In this document: in pieces, positions 10,752-22,194 of the stretch | Layout of the letters: each line of letters begins with the position of its first letter | How positions within the stretch are numbered: position 1 is the first letter of the stretch | NCBI RefSeq assembly: GCF_900230255.1 | Contig: NZ_OCNJ01000001.1 | Span: 248,001 to 312,000, forward strand | Origin: Caenispirillum bisanense | Lineage (GTDB): Bacteria > Pseudomonadota > Alphaproteobacteria > Rhodospirillales > Rhodospirillaceae | Length of the DNA: 64,000 nt | Direction: 5' to 3' | The notes under the pieces: model-generated | Databases searched by the model: none | What the model saw: the letters and a program-made list of their open reading frames with translations, nothing else | What the model was told of the DNA's origin: nothing | Made by a program: the position numbers and the translations under genes

Positions 10752-11357
10752 ATGCGCACCACCATGCGATCCTTGCGCTGCTTCGTCCTCGCTGCCGCCT
10801 GCGGGCTGGCGGCGCTGCCGGCGTTCGCCGCCGAGGCGAAGCCGCGCCCGAAGGACGAGCCGCCCCCGGTGACGGAGCGCGAAGCCATTCTCGCGCCCAC
10901 CCTCGACGGCATGTTCCGCGACAGCCTGCTGCGCGAGAACGACGGCCGGCTGCCCGGCTACGTGCAGAACCGCGACGGCATCACGCTGCTCGGCCCGGCC
11001 GCCCCGCCGCCTGCACCAGCACCAGGGTTCGAGCCGCCGCAGGTGGTCTACGAGATCGAAGGCCCGACGCCGCCGCCGCCGTGGGAAGAGGTGGTGGGCG
11101 CCGTCGCCCGCAACGCCGCCGAGCCGGCCCACGTGGCCGAGGTGGAGCGCCTGGCCGACGAGGGCACGCCGGAGGCTGTGGAACTGCTCGCCTGGATGCG
11201 CGCCAACGGCTCGGGCGTTGCCCGCGACCTGCCGGAAGCGTTCAAGCTCTATGCCCGGGCGCACCAGCTGGGCGTGCCCAATGCGCGCGAAAACGCCATC
11301 GCCGTCTACAAGTCCATGTCGGAAAGCGAGCAGCAGGCGGCCCGCCTGCCGTTCTAG
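10752..11357 (+). CDS. Secreted Sel1-repeat protein
   Basis: 201 residues. Signal peptide at 1-27 (RCFVLAAACGLAALPAFAAEA). A proline-rich low-complexity middle (AAPPPAPAPGFEPP, GPTPPPPWEE) is followed by a Sel1-like repeat: AVELLAWMRANGSGVARDLPEAFKLYARAHQLG at about 140-172. Sel1 repeats mediate protein-protein contacts. It sits between the MoxR ATPase and its VWA partner, with 61 and 24 bases of spacing, so it is in the same operon. Its location would be periplasmic while its neighbours are cytoplasmic, so a direct complex is unlikely; that is inference. Confidence 0.8.
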   Translation: MRTTMRSLRCFVLAAACGLAALPAFAAEAKPRPKDEPPPVTEREAILAPTLDGMFRDSLLRENDGRLPGYVQNRDGITLLGPAAPPPAPAPGFEPPQVVYEIEGPTPPPPWEEVVGAVARNAAEPAHVAEVERLADEGTPEAVELLAWMRANGSGVARDLPEAFKLYARAHQLGVPNARENAIAVYKSMSESEQQAARLPF

Positions 11358-11381
11358 GCCACCCGGACAGTGCGGAGTCCC

Positions 11382-12566
11382 ATGTTCGTTAAGCTGTTCA
11401 CCGCCCTGCGCGAGGCCGGCGTGCCGGTCAGCCTCAACGAATACCTGACGCTGCTGGGGGCGGTGCAGAAGGGCTGCGCCCATTTCTCCGTCGACGACTT
11501 CTACTACCTGTCGCGCGCCGCCCTGGTGAAGGACGAGCGCCACCTCGACCGCTTCGACCGCGTGTTCGGCACCGTGTTCGAAGGGCTGGAGGGCGGCGGC
11601 GACGCCGACGAGCTGCTGGCCCAGATCCCCGAGGAATGGCTGCGCAAGCTCGCCGAGAAGTTCCTCACCGACGAGGAGAAGCAGAAGATCCAGTCGCTCG
11701 GCGGCTGGGACAAGCTGATGGAGACCCTGAAGGAGCGCCTGGCCGAGCAGAAGGAGCGCCACCAGGGCGGCAGCAAGTGGATCGGCACCGCCGGCACCAG
11801 CCCCTTCGGCGCCTACGGCTACAACCCGGAAGGCATCCGCATCGGCCAGCACGAGAGCCGCCACCGCCGCGCCGTGAAGGTGTGGGACAAGCGCGAGTTC
11901 AAGAACCTCGACGACACGGTGGAACTCGGCACCCGCAACATCAAGGTGGCGCTGCGCCGCCTGCGCCGCTTCGCCCGCGAGGGGGCGGCGACGGAGCTGG
12001 ACCTGGACGACACCATCCGCTCCACCGCCCACCACGGCGGTATGCTCGACATCAAGATGGTGCCGGAGCGCCACAACACCGTGAAGGTGCTGCTGTTCTT
12101 CGACATCGGCGGGTCCATGGACGACCACGTGCGCACCTGTGCCGAGCTGTTCTCGGCCGTGCGGACCGAGTTCAAGCACCTGGAATACTATTACTTCCAC
12201 AACTGCGTGTACGAATACGTCTGGCGCGACAACGCGCGCCGGCACGCCGAGCGCATCCCGACGTGGGACGTGCTGCACACCTACGGCTCCGACTACAAGC
12301 TGATCTTCGTCGGCGACGCCGCCATGAGCCCCTACGAGATCGTCTATCCCGGCGGGTCAGTGGAGCACTGGAACGAGGAAGCGGGGGAGGTGTGGATGCG
12401 CCGCCTGCTGGCGACCTGGCCGCACGCCGTCTGGCTCAACCCGACGGAGCAGCGCTACTGGCAGTTCACCCAGTCGACGCAGATGCTGCGCCAGATCATG
12501 GACGGCCGCATGTTCCCGCTGACGCTGGAAGGCCTGGACGCCGCCATGCAGGAACTGAACCGGTAG
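11382..12566 (+). CDS. VWA domain protein, CoxE-like
   Basis: 394 residues from the ATG at 11382; a GTG 12 bases upstream is also in frame. The C-terminal half is a von Willebrand A domain with the MIDAS pattern D-x-G-x-S at D241-G243-S245 in LLFFDIGGSMDDH. The N-terminal part (LREAGVPVSLNEYLTLLGAVQKG) is the helical region found in CoxE-family proteins. CoxE-like proteins partner MoxR ATPases in maturing metalloenzymes. It is cotranscribed with the MoxR and Sel1 genes. The client enzyme is not evident. Confidence 0.88.
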   Translation: MFVKLFTALREAGVPVSLNEYLTLLGAVQKGCAHFSVDDFYYLSRAALVKDERHLDRFDRVFGTVFEGLEGGGDADELLAQIPEEWLRKLAEKFLTDEEKQKIQSLGGWDKLMETLKERLAEQKERHQGGSKWIGTAGTSPFGAYGYNPEGIRIGQHESRHRRAVKVWDKREFKNLDDTVELGTRNIKVALRRLRRFAREGAATELDLDDTIRSTAHHGGMLDIKMVPERHNTVKVLLFFDIGGSMDDHVRTCAELFSAVRTEFKHLEYYYFHNCVYEYVWRDNARRHAERIPTWDVLHTYGSDYKLIFVGDAAMSPYEIVYPGGSVEHWNEEAGEVWMRRLLATWPHAVWLNPTEQRYWQFTQSTQMLRQIMDGRMFPLTLEGLDAAMQELNR

Positions 12567-12630
12567 GGCTGGGCGGAACTCGGTGCAGCGCGGCCGGAGT
12601 GCGGCGCTGCACCGCGTCCCGGCGGCGGTG

Positions 12631-12882
12631 TTACTTGCGCAGGCTCGACTGGTAGCCCTGTTCCATCCGCATGACGGCCTGTTCGGCGCGCTCGGCGGCG
12701 GCGGCGGCGCGTTCGGCGGCGGCCTGGGCGCGCTGGGCGGCCTGCGTCGCGGTGGCGGAGCCTTCCATGGACTGCTGGTGGACGGTGCCGATGGCGTTCT
12801 TGCCCGGGACGTTCGGGTCGTTGACGTCGTTGGCGCAGGCGGCCAGCAGCAGGACCGCGGCGGCGGGGATGATCACGCGCAT
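12631..12882 (-). CDS. Lpp/OprI-like alanine-zipper lipoprotein
   Basis: 83 residues from the ATG at 12882, which has an ideal AAGGAG site upstream. Lipobox LAAC at the end of a signal peptide. The mature part has a helix with alanine heptads (TQAAQRAQAAAERAAAAAERAEQAVMRMEQ) that would form a trimeric coiled coil like Braun's lipoprotein or OprI. The C-terminal residues are RK. A terminal lysine could be linked to peptidoglycan, as in Lpp, but this is inferred from that residue only. Confidence 0.8.
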   Translation of the reverse strand: MRVIIPAAAVLLLAACANDVNDPNVPGKNAIGTVHQQSMEGSATATQAAQRAQAAAERAAAAAERAEQAVMRMEQGYQSSLRK

Positions 12883-13235
12883 GAAGGAACTCCTTATCAA
12901 TCGCTTGAAGGGCACACGATCAACGGTTTACGGGGCTGTGCGTGGCGAGAAAAACGCAGGGCGAGGCGACTTTTTGCGGGTGGTGGAGCCGCCGCCGGCA
13001 GGGCCCCCGGCCGTCGCCGGACGAGGGCCCGCCTGTCCGCGGACAGGATCCGGGGGGAGGCATCCGACGGCGCCGCCTGCCGCCGGCCCGGGTGGGCCCG
13101 CGCGCGGAACAGCCCCAGGGGCTGGTGACGGCGACAGGACCGTCACTGTCGACAGTCTACAGCAGTCGACGACCGCGCCTGCGGTTCGATGGGGTTAGGC
13201 GGAAGGTCGTAAAACGCGGCGCGCGCCGTGGCGTG
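12883..13235. other. Non-coding region upstream of the Lpp-like gene
   Basis: 353 bases without a convincing gene. Two perfect palindromes are present: CCTGTCCGCGGACAGG at 13032-13047 and ACTGTCGACAGT at 13145-13156. The first could form a hairpin and both could be operators of the lipoprotein gene. Otherwise I see no clear promoter. Confidence 0.5.
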
Positions 13236-13988
13236 TCAGGCGCGGCCCGGCATGCGCTCGACCACGGCGTCGATGTCGAGGCCGCACAGGTCGTAGCCGC
13301 GCTTGAAGTCGACCATATGCTTGTGCATCCACAGCCGCGCCGTTTCCACGTCGCGGGCCTTGAGGGCGTCGACGATGTACTGGTGCGCCTGCACCACGCG
13401 GCGGCCGGCGACGGCGCTGCTTTCGGGGCGCTCGAACAGCACCTTCACCGCCGGGTAGAACAGCAGCGAAATGGGCTCGCGCGCCAGCAGCAGGGCCTTG
13501 TTGCCGGTGGCCTCGGCGACCAGGGCGTGGAATTCCACGTCGAGATCGGTGAGCGGCGTGCCGGCATCCAGCGCCGCCTTCATTTCCCACAGGTTGCGGT
13601 TGAGCGCGTCCAACTCGGCGTCGGAGGCACGGTCGCAGGCATCCACCGCGGCCTGCGGCTCCAGCACCATGCATACCTCCCACAGCTCGCGGAAGGTGAC
13701 GCGCTGCATGACCATGGCGCGGGAGACGCGCGGCGCCAGCTCGGTGTAGTGGGGCAGGTTGACGTGCAGCCGGCGGCCGGCCTCGCGCCGCACCAGGCCC
13801 GACTGTTCGAGCAGGCGGATGCCCTCGCGCACGGTGGAGCGGTTCACGCCGAACTGCTCGGCGAGCGCCGTTTCCGTGGGAAGCTGGTCGCCTTCCTTCA
13901 GGCGTCCGCTCAGGATTTCCTTCTCGATGGCCTCGTACACCACCTTGTAGGCGGGCGACACCTCGAGGCGCGCGAAGGTCTGGGTCAT
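13236..13988 (-). CDS. GntR-family regulator, FadR subfamily
   Basis: 250 residues. An N-terminal winged helix (residues about 12-80: YKVVYEAIEKEILSGRLKEGDQLPTE, then FGVNRSTVREGIRLLEQSGLVRR) is followed by an all-helical FCD effector domain with conserved D-x3-H pattern (DLDVEFHALVAEATGN) and later histidines (HQYIVDALKARD). FCD domains bind metal and organic acid ligands. It is the last gene downstream of the GMC oxidoreductase (same direction, 121 bases apart) and probably regulates the island at 14-25 kb. Confidence 0.9.
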   Translation of the reverse strand: MTQTFARLEVSPAYKVVYEAIEKEILSGRLKEGDQLPTETALAEQFGVNRSTVREGIRLLEQSGLVRREAGRRLHVNLPHYTELAPRVSRAMVMQRVTFRELWEVCMVLEPQAAVDACDRASDAELDALNRNLWEMKAALDAGTPLTDLDVEFHALVAEATGNKALLLAREPISLLFYPAVKVLFERPESSAVAGRRVVQAHQYIVDALKARDVETARLWMHKHMVDFKRGYDLCGLDIDAVVERMPGRA

Positions 13989-14109
13989 GGGCTGGCGTTC
14001 CTCTCCCTCGCCGGAGTCGGGGGCTCCGCCCCGTTCTCCGCGAGGGGCCGAGAATATCGCCCCGGCCGTGGGACCACAAGCGGAACGCCGTCGGCGCTCC
14101 GCCGGCCGG

Positions 14110-15738
14110 TCACGCCACCTGCGCCGCGCTCGCCGCCTTGGCGTCTTCCAGGATCATGTCCGACGCCTTCTCGGCGATCATGATGACCGGCGAGTTGGTG
14201 TTGCCCGAAGTGATGGTCGGCATGATGGAGGCGTCCACCACCCGCAGGCCGGCCAGGCCCTTCACCCGCAGGCGCGGGTCGACCACGGCGGCCTCGTCGG
14301 CGCCCATGCGGCAGGTGCCGACCGGGTGGAAAATGGTGGTGGCGATCTCGCCGGCGCCGCGCCACAGCTCGTCGTCGGTCTGGTACTTGGGGCCGGGCTT
14401 GAACTCCTCCGGCTTGAAGCGGGCCAGCGCCGGCTGCTGCACGATCTGCCGGGTGATCTGCACCGAGCGCGCCGCCACCCGCCGGTCGCCGTCCGTCGAC
14501 AGGTAGTTGGGGCGGATGGACGGCGGGGCGAAGGGATCGGGGCTCTTGATGCTCACCCAGCCGCGGCTTTCCGGGCGCAGGTTGCAGACGCTGGCGGTGA
14601 AGGCGGGGAAGGGGTGCAGCGGCTGCCCGAAGGCGTCCAGCGTCAGCGGCTGGACGTGGTATTCCAGGTCGGGCGTTTCCAGCGCCGGGTCGGACTTCAC
14701 GAAGGCACCCAGCTGCGACGGCGCCATGGACATGGGGCCGCTGCGGAACAGCACGTATTCGAGGCCGATGCCGAGCTTGCCGACCAGGCTGCCGGCGCGC
14801 TCGTTCAGCGTCTCGACGCCCTGGACCTTGTAGGCGCAGCGCACCTGCAGGTGGTCCTGCAGGTTGCCGCCGACGCCGTCGCGCTCCAGCACCACGGGGA
14901 TGCCGTGTTCCTGCAGCAGGCCGCCGGGGCCGATGCCCGACAGCTGCAGGATCTGCGGGCTGCCGATGGCGCCCGACGCCAGGATCACCTCACCGGAGGC
15001 TTCGGCGAAGGCGTCCTGGCCGTCCACCGACAGCTCGACGCCGGTGACGCGGCCGTCGACGATGCGCAGCTTCTTCGCGTGCGCCTTGGTGACGACGCGC
15101 AGGTTCGGGCGGTTCAGGGCCGGGCGCAGGAAGGCCTTGGAGGTGTTCACCCGCCAGCCGCCGCGCTGGTTGACGTGGAAGTAGCCGACGCCCTGGTTGT
15201 CGCCGGTGTTGAAGTCGTCGCAGGCGGGGATGCCGAACTGCACCGCCGCCTCCTTGAAGGCGTCCAGGATGTCCCACCGCAGGCGCTGCTTCTCGACGCG
15301 CCACTCGCCGCCCTCGGCGTGCCAGTCGCCGATTGCACAGGCGGCCTGGTCCTGGCTCTTCTTGAAGTAGGGCAGCACGTCGTCCCACCCCCAGCCGGGG
15401 TTGCCGAGCTGGCGCCAGTGGTCGTAGTCGGCGCTCTGGCCGCGCATGTAGATCATGCCGTTGATGGACGAGCAGCCGCCCAGCACCTTGCCGCGCGGGT
15501 AGTTGAGGGCGCGGCCCGCCAGGCCCGGCTCGGCTTCGGTCTTGAAGCCCCAGTCGGTGCGCGGGTTGCCCATGCAGTAGAGGTAGCCGACGGGCACGTG
15601 GATCCAGATGTAGTCGTCCTTGCCGCCCGCCTCGAGCAGCAGCACCGAATGGCGCCCGTCCTTCGACAGCCGGTTGGCGAGCACGCAGCCGGCACTGCCG
15701 GCGCCGACGATGACGAAGTCGAAGCTACCCAGATGCAT
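14110..15738 (-). CDS. GMC-family FAD oxidoreductase (choline dehydrogenase-like)
   Basis: 542 residues from the ATG at 15738, chosen for GGGAGGA upstream. N-terminal FAD-binding Rossmann motif FVIVGAGSAGCVLANRL at about 8-24. GMC signature 1 PRGKVLGGCSSINGMIYMRG and signature 2 GAIGSPQILQLSGIGP are both present. The C-terminal catalytic histidine lies in HPVGTCRMG and the Asn in NTNSPVIMIAEKASD. It would oxidise a primary alcohol of a small organic substrate. It lies between the fused hydantoinase gene (154 bases upstream) and the GntR gene, so it may act in the same catabolic path. Confidence 0.93.
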   Translation of the reverse strand: MHLGSFDFVIVGAGSAGCVLANRLSKDGRHSVLLLEAGGKDDYIWIHVPVGYLYCMGNPRTDWGFKTEAEPGLAGRALNYPRGKVLGGCSSINGMIYMRGQSADYDHWRQLGNPGWGWDDVLPYFKKSQDQAACAIGDWHAEGGEWRVEKQRLRWDILDAFKEAAVQFGIPACDDFNTGDNQGVGYFHVNQRGGWRVNTSKAFLRPALNRPNLRVVTKAHAKKLRIVDGRVTGVELSVDGQDAFAEASGEVILASGAIGSPQILQLSGIGPGGLLQEHGIPVVLERDGVGGNLQDHLQVRCAYKVQGVETLNERAGSLVGKLGIGLEYVLFRSGPMSMAPSQLGAFVKSDPALETPDLEYHVQPLTLDAFGQPLHPFPAFTASVCNLRPESRGWVSIKSPDPFAPPSIRPNYLSTDGDRRVAARSVQITRQIVQQPALARFKPEEFKPGPKYQTDDELWRGAGEIATTIFHPVGTCRMGADEAAVVDPRLRVKGLAGLRVVDASIMPTITSGNTNSPVIMIAEKASDMILEDAKAASAAQVA

Positions 15739-15785
15739 GGCGACCGATCCTCCCTGGACGCACGTGGACCCATTCGCGGGGTCGT

Positions 15786-15795
15786 TTGTATGCAA
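15786..15795. promoter_or_regulatory. Candidate FadR-type operator TTGTATGCAA
   Basis: The sequence lies 47 bases upstream of the GMC start and is close to the TTGTATACAA-type sites of FadR-subfamily regulators. The 9-base string TCGTTTGTA around it recurs at 20464-20472 ahead of the TRAP genes. Predicted target of the regulator at 13236-13988; not tested. Confidence 0.35.
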
Positions 15796-15891
15796 GTTTA
15801 GGGGAGCCGATGCGGCGGGGGAAGGGGCAGACGTGCGAACGGCCGGGGCAGGCCCGGCCGTCGCGTCGTCAATGGCTCCCGTGCGGCCGGA

Positions 15892-19542
<3,651 letters not shown>

Positions 19543-19576
19543 GGCCGGACGGTGCTCCTGCTCGCATGAAAATCTA

Positions 19577-19617
19577 CGTTGACAGGATCGTCATAAGACG
19601 TGGACATTTTGTCAACG
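19577..19617. promoter_or_regulatory. Inverted repeat upstream of the hydantoinase gene
   Basis: CGTTGACA (19577-19584) and TGTCAACG (19610-19617) form a perfect 8-base inverted repeat with a 25-base gap, 35 bases upstream of the start. On the minus strand TTGACA at 19615-19610 can serve as a -35 element; no good -10 is visible at the usual distance. It could be a regulator site flanking the promoter. Confidence 0.4.
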
Positions 19618-19696
19618 ATTTCTCATTATGAAGCTGTCACGCAAGAGAGGGAGGTCCAACCCCGTCATGCCCGCAGCGATGTTGCGCAGCGTATGG

Positions 19697-20398
19697 TCAG
19701 CGGATGAGCAGCGGCAGTTCCGCCGGCTCGTCCCACAGCCATGCGTCGCCGTCGCGGCGCAGTTCGGGGAAGTGGCCGGGCACGATGCGGTCCGCCATGT
19801 CGAGGATACGGCGGATGGACGCCGTGCCGTTCTCGGCGGTGTCGAACGCCATGTCGCAGCGCCGGGCCATGACCTCCTTCACGTACTTGATGGCGTCGCC
19901 CGCCAGCACCACGGTCCCCTTCGAGTCGGTGTCGAGGATCAGCACCTGCAGGCCGGGCGTGTGGCCGGGTGCGGCCATGTGGCGGATGCCGGGCGCCAGC
20001 TCGCCGTCGCCCTCGATGAAGTGCAGGTCGTGCTTGCGCAGCTGGTCCTGGATCAGCCAGGGGATCAGGATGTCCTCGGGGTGCGGCGCGGCGGCGTAGT
20101 CGAATTCCCGCCGGCTGACGATGACGCGGGCCTGCGGGAACAGGTCGATGTTGTTGGCGTGGTCGAAGTGCAGGTGGCTGAGGAACACCACCTTGATGTC
20201 GGCCGGCGTCAGCCCCGCCCGCTGCAGGCCCTTGATCACGCCGATGCGGTTGGAGAAATGGCCGCAGTCGAACAGCCACGGGCCGTCGGGCGTGCGGATC
20301 AGCGTCACGTTGGCGAGCGCCAGGAAGCCTTCGCGGAGCTTCAGGTTGTTGCCCTTGACGATGACCTCGTAGTCGATGCCGAAGCGCGCCGACGCCAT
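19697..20398 (-). CDS. MBL-fold metallo-hydrolase with intact HxHxDH motif
   Basis: 233 residues. The motif HLHFDH, then GHTPG, LAGDAIKY and the late GHFPEL histidine give all zinc ligands of a dinuclear MBL enzyme. The layout resembles lactonase-type MBL proteins, such as N-acyl-homoserine lactonases, but this is only a fold-level likeness. In this context it may hydrolyse a lactone or ester intermediate of the path served by the neighbouring hydantoinase and TRAP transporter. It is divergent from dctP, sharing a 111-base promoter region. Confidence 0.87.
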   Translation of the reverse strand: MASARFGIDYEVIVKGNNLKLREGFLALANVTLIRTPDGPWLFDCGHFSNRIGVIKGLQRAGLTPADIKVVFLSHLHFDHANNIDLFPQARVIVSRREFDYAAAPHPEDILIPWLIQDQLRKHDLHFIEGDGELAPGIRHMAAPGHTPGLQVLILDTDSKGTVVLAGDAIKYVKEVMARRCDMAFDTAENGTASIRRILDMADRIVPGHFPELRRDGDAWLWDEPAELPLLIR

Positions 20399-20463
20399 GA
20401 ACCGGAACTCCTTCTTCCGCGCAACAAAACCCGCACATTGACTCGGATATTAGGCGCGGGTGA

Positions 20464-20475
20464 TCGTTTGTACAC
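20464..20475. promoter_or_regulatory. Second copy of the TCGTTTGTA motif, upstream of dctP
   Basis: The string TCGTTTGTA (20464-20472) is shared with the GMC upstream site. Here it is followed by CACC, so only one half-site resembles the FadR-type palindrome. It lies 35 bases before the dctP ATG and inside the divergent region shared with the MBL gene. Confidence 0.3.
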
Positions 20476-20509
20476 CCTTCATCAAATGCCGAACGGGAGG
20501 CACACAACA

Positions 20510-21505
20510 ATGAACGCTTTCACCACCCGGTCCCGCATGCTGGCGGCCGCGGCCGTTCTCTCCACCGGCCTCGCCGCCGGTCCGGCGCTGGCCGAGACCA
20601 CCTGGGACATGCCGACGCCCTATCCGGACAACAATTTCCACACCCTCAACATCCAGAAGTTCGCCGAGGACGTGAAGGAAAAGACCGGCGGCGAACTGGT
20701 CATCAAGGTCCACCCCGCCGGCTCGCTCATCAAGCACCCGGAAATCAAGAACTCGGTGCGTTCGGGCGTGGTGCCGGTCGGCGAGTTCCTGATGTCGCAG
20801 GCGCAGAACGAGAACCCCATCTTCGGCATCGACAGCGTGCCCTTCCTCGCCACCGACTACGCCGCGTCGGCGAAGCTGTGGGACGCCGCCAAGCCGGCGG
20901 TCGACGAAGCGCTGCAGAAGCAGGGCCTGAAGGTGCTCTACACCGTGCCGTGGCCGCCGCAGGGCATCTATACCAAGCAGCCCATCGACAAGATGGACGA
21001 CCTGAAGGGCATGAAGTTCCGCGCCTACAACACCGCCACCGAGCGCGTGGCGACGCTGGCCGGCGCCGTGCCGACCCAGGTGGAAGTGCCCGACCTGCCG
21101 CAGGCCTTCGCGACGGGGCGCGTCGACGCCATGATCACCTCGCCCTCGACCGGCGCCAACTCCAAGGCCTGGGACTACGTCAGCCACTACTACGACACCA
21201 AGGCCTGGCTGCCGCGCAACATCATCGTCGTCAGCGACAAGGCGTGGCGCCGCCTGGACGAGAAGACCCAGCAGGCCGTGATCGATGCCGCCGCCGCCGC
21301 CGAAAGCCGCGGCCTGGAGATGAGCAAGCAGGAGACCGAGGAAAAGACCAAGGTCCTCGCCGACAACGGCATGACCGTCGCCCAGCCGTCCGACGCGCTG
21401 AAGCAGGGCTTCGCCGACATCGGCAAGACCATGACCGAGGAATGGGCCAAGACCGCCGGCGAGTCCGGCAAGGCCGTGCTCGACACCTACCGCGCCGCCA
21501 ACTGA
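20510..21505 (+). CDS. dctP: TRAP transporter substrate-binding protein
   Basis: 331 residues from the ATG at 20510, preceded by GGGAGG. Signal peptide at about 1-27 (MLAAAAVLSTGLAAGPALAE). The DctP family core is present: LNIQKFAEDVKEKTGGELVIKVHPAGSL, and the conserved arginine in MKFRAYNTATER, which binds the substrate carboxylate. The ligand should be an organic acid; position in a hydantoinase/GMC island suggests a ring-opened or lactam acid. It heads a dctPQM set with a hairpin after it that would favour its expression over the permeases. Confidence 0.92.
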   Translation: MNAFTTRSRMLAAAAVLSTGLAAGPALAETTWDMPTPYPDNNFHTLNIQKFAEDVKEKTGGELVIKVHPAGSLIKHPEIKNSVRSGVVPVGEFLMSQAQNENPIFGIDSVPFLATDYAASAKLWDAAKPAVDEALQKQGLKVLYTVPWPPQGIYTKQPIDKMDDLKGMKFRAYNTATERVATLAGAVPTQVEVPDLPQAFATGRVDAMITSPSTGANSKAWDYVSHYYDTKAWLPRNIIVVSDKAWRRLDEKTQQAVIDAAAAAESRGLEMSKQETEEKTKVLADNGMTVAQPSDALKQGFADIGKTMTEEWAKTAGESGKAVLDTYRAAN

Positions 21506-21516
21506 CGGCAGCGTGG

Positions 21517-21570
21517 AGGCCCCGGCCGCGCCGACTCCTCCCTTGACTGGGCGCGGCCGGGAGCCTGCTT
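21517..21570 (+). terminator. Intercistronic hairpin between dctP and dctQ (attenuator)
   Basis: CCCGGCCGCGCC (21521-21532) pairs with GGCGCGGCCGGG (21550-21561) over a 17-base loop, extended by AGGC/GCCT arms and followed by TGCTTTT. A hairpin here can stop most transcripts or protect the 3' end of dctP, giving more binding protein than permease. Confidence 0.65.
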
Positions 21571-21607
21571 TTCCGCCTTCATTTTCCAGGACAGGACGGT
21601 TCCGGCC

Positions 21608-22180
21608 ATGCGCAAGGCGCTGGATACCCTTTACCTCGCGAGCGGCGTGCTGGCGGCGCTGTTCCTCGTGGCGATCACGCTGGTCGTGCTGGCCCAGGTC
21701 GGCGCCAACATCATCGGCAAGGTCAACCAGTGGGTCACCGGCGAGCCGCTCGGCCTGGTGGTGCCGTCCTATGCCGACTTCACCGGCTGGTTCCTGGCGG
21801 CGTCGAGCTTCCTCGCGCTCGCCTATACCCTGCGGGCCGGCAGCCACATCCGCGTCGAGCTGCTGATCCAGGGCGCCCGGCCGCGCCTGCGCCGCTTCAT
21901 CGAGCTGTGGTGCTGCGGCCTCGGGCTGCTCGCGTCGGGCTACTTCGCCTACTGGGCCGCCTCCCTGACGTGGGAGAGCTGGAGCTTCGGCGACGTCTCC
22001 TTCGGTATGGTCGCCATGCCGCTGTGGATCCCGCAGTCGGGCATGACGCTCGGCCTCATCGTGCTCACCGTGTCCTTCGCCGACGAAGTGGTGCGCATCC
22101 TGCGCGGCGACATGCCGAGCTTCGACGCCAAGGAGGCGGACCTCGCCGACTCCTTCGACGATACCCCCGCCGATCGCTGA
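21608..22180 (+). CDS. dctQ: TRAP transporter small permease
   Basis: 190 residues with four hydrophobic segments at about 10-32, 50-75, 90-112 and 140-160, the DctQ topology. A hydrophilic acidic tail (DAKEADLADSFDDTPADR) ends the protein. DctQ forms a complex with the large permease encoded 14 bases downstream and links it to the periplasmic binding protein. The residues GWFLAASSFLALAYTLRAGSHIRVELL match the family's R-aGsHirV block. Confidence 0.92.
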   Translation: MRKALDTLYLASGVLAALFLVAITLVVLAQVGANIIGKVNQWVTGEPLGLVVPSYADFTGWFLAASSFLALAYTLRAGSHIRVELLIQGARPRLRRFIELWCCGLGLLASGYFAYWAASLTWESWSFGDVSFGMVAMPLWIPQSGMTLGLIVLTVSFADEVVRILRGDMPSFDAKEADLADSFDDTPADR

Positions 22181-22194
22181 AGGGCGCCGCCACC

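Noticed and set aside
20464-20475. Full FadR palindrome before dctP
   Set aside because: Only one half matches; kept as a low-confidence motif, not as a proven site.
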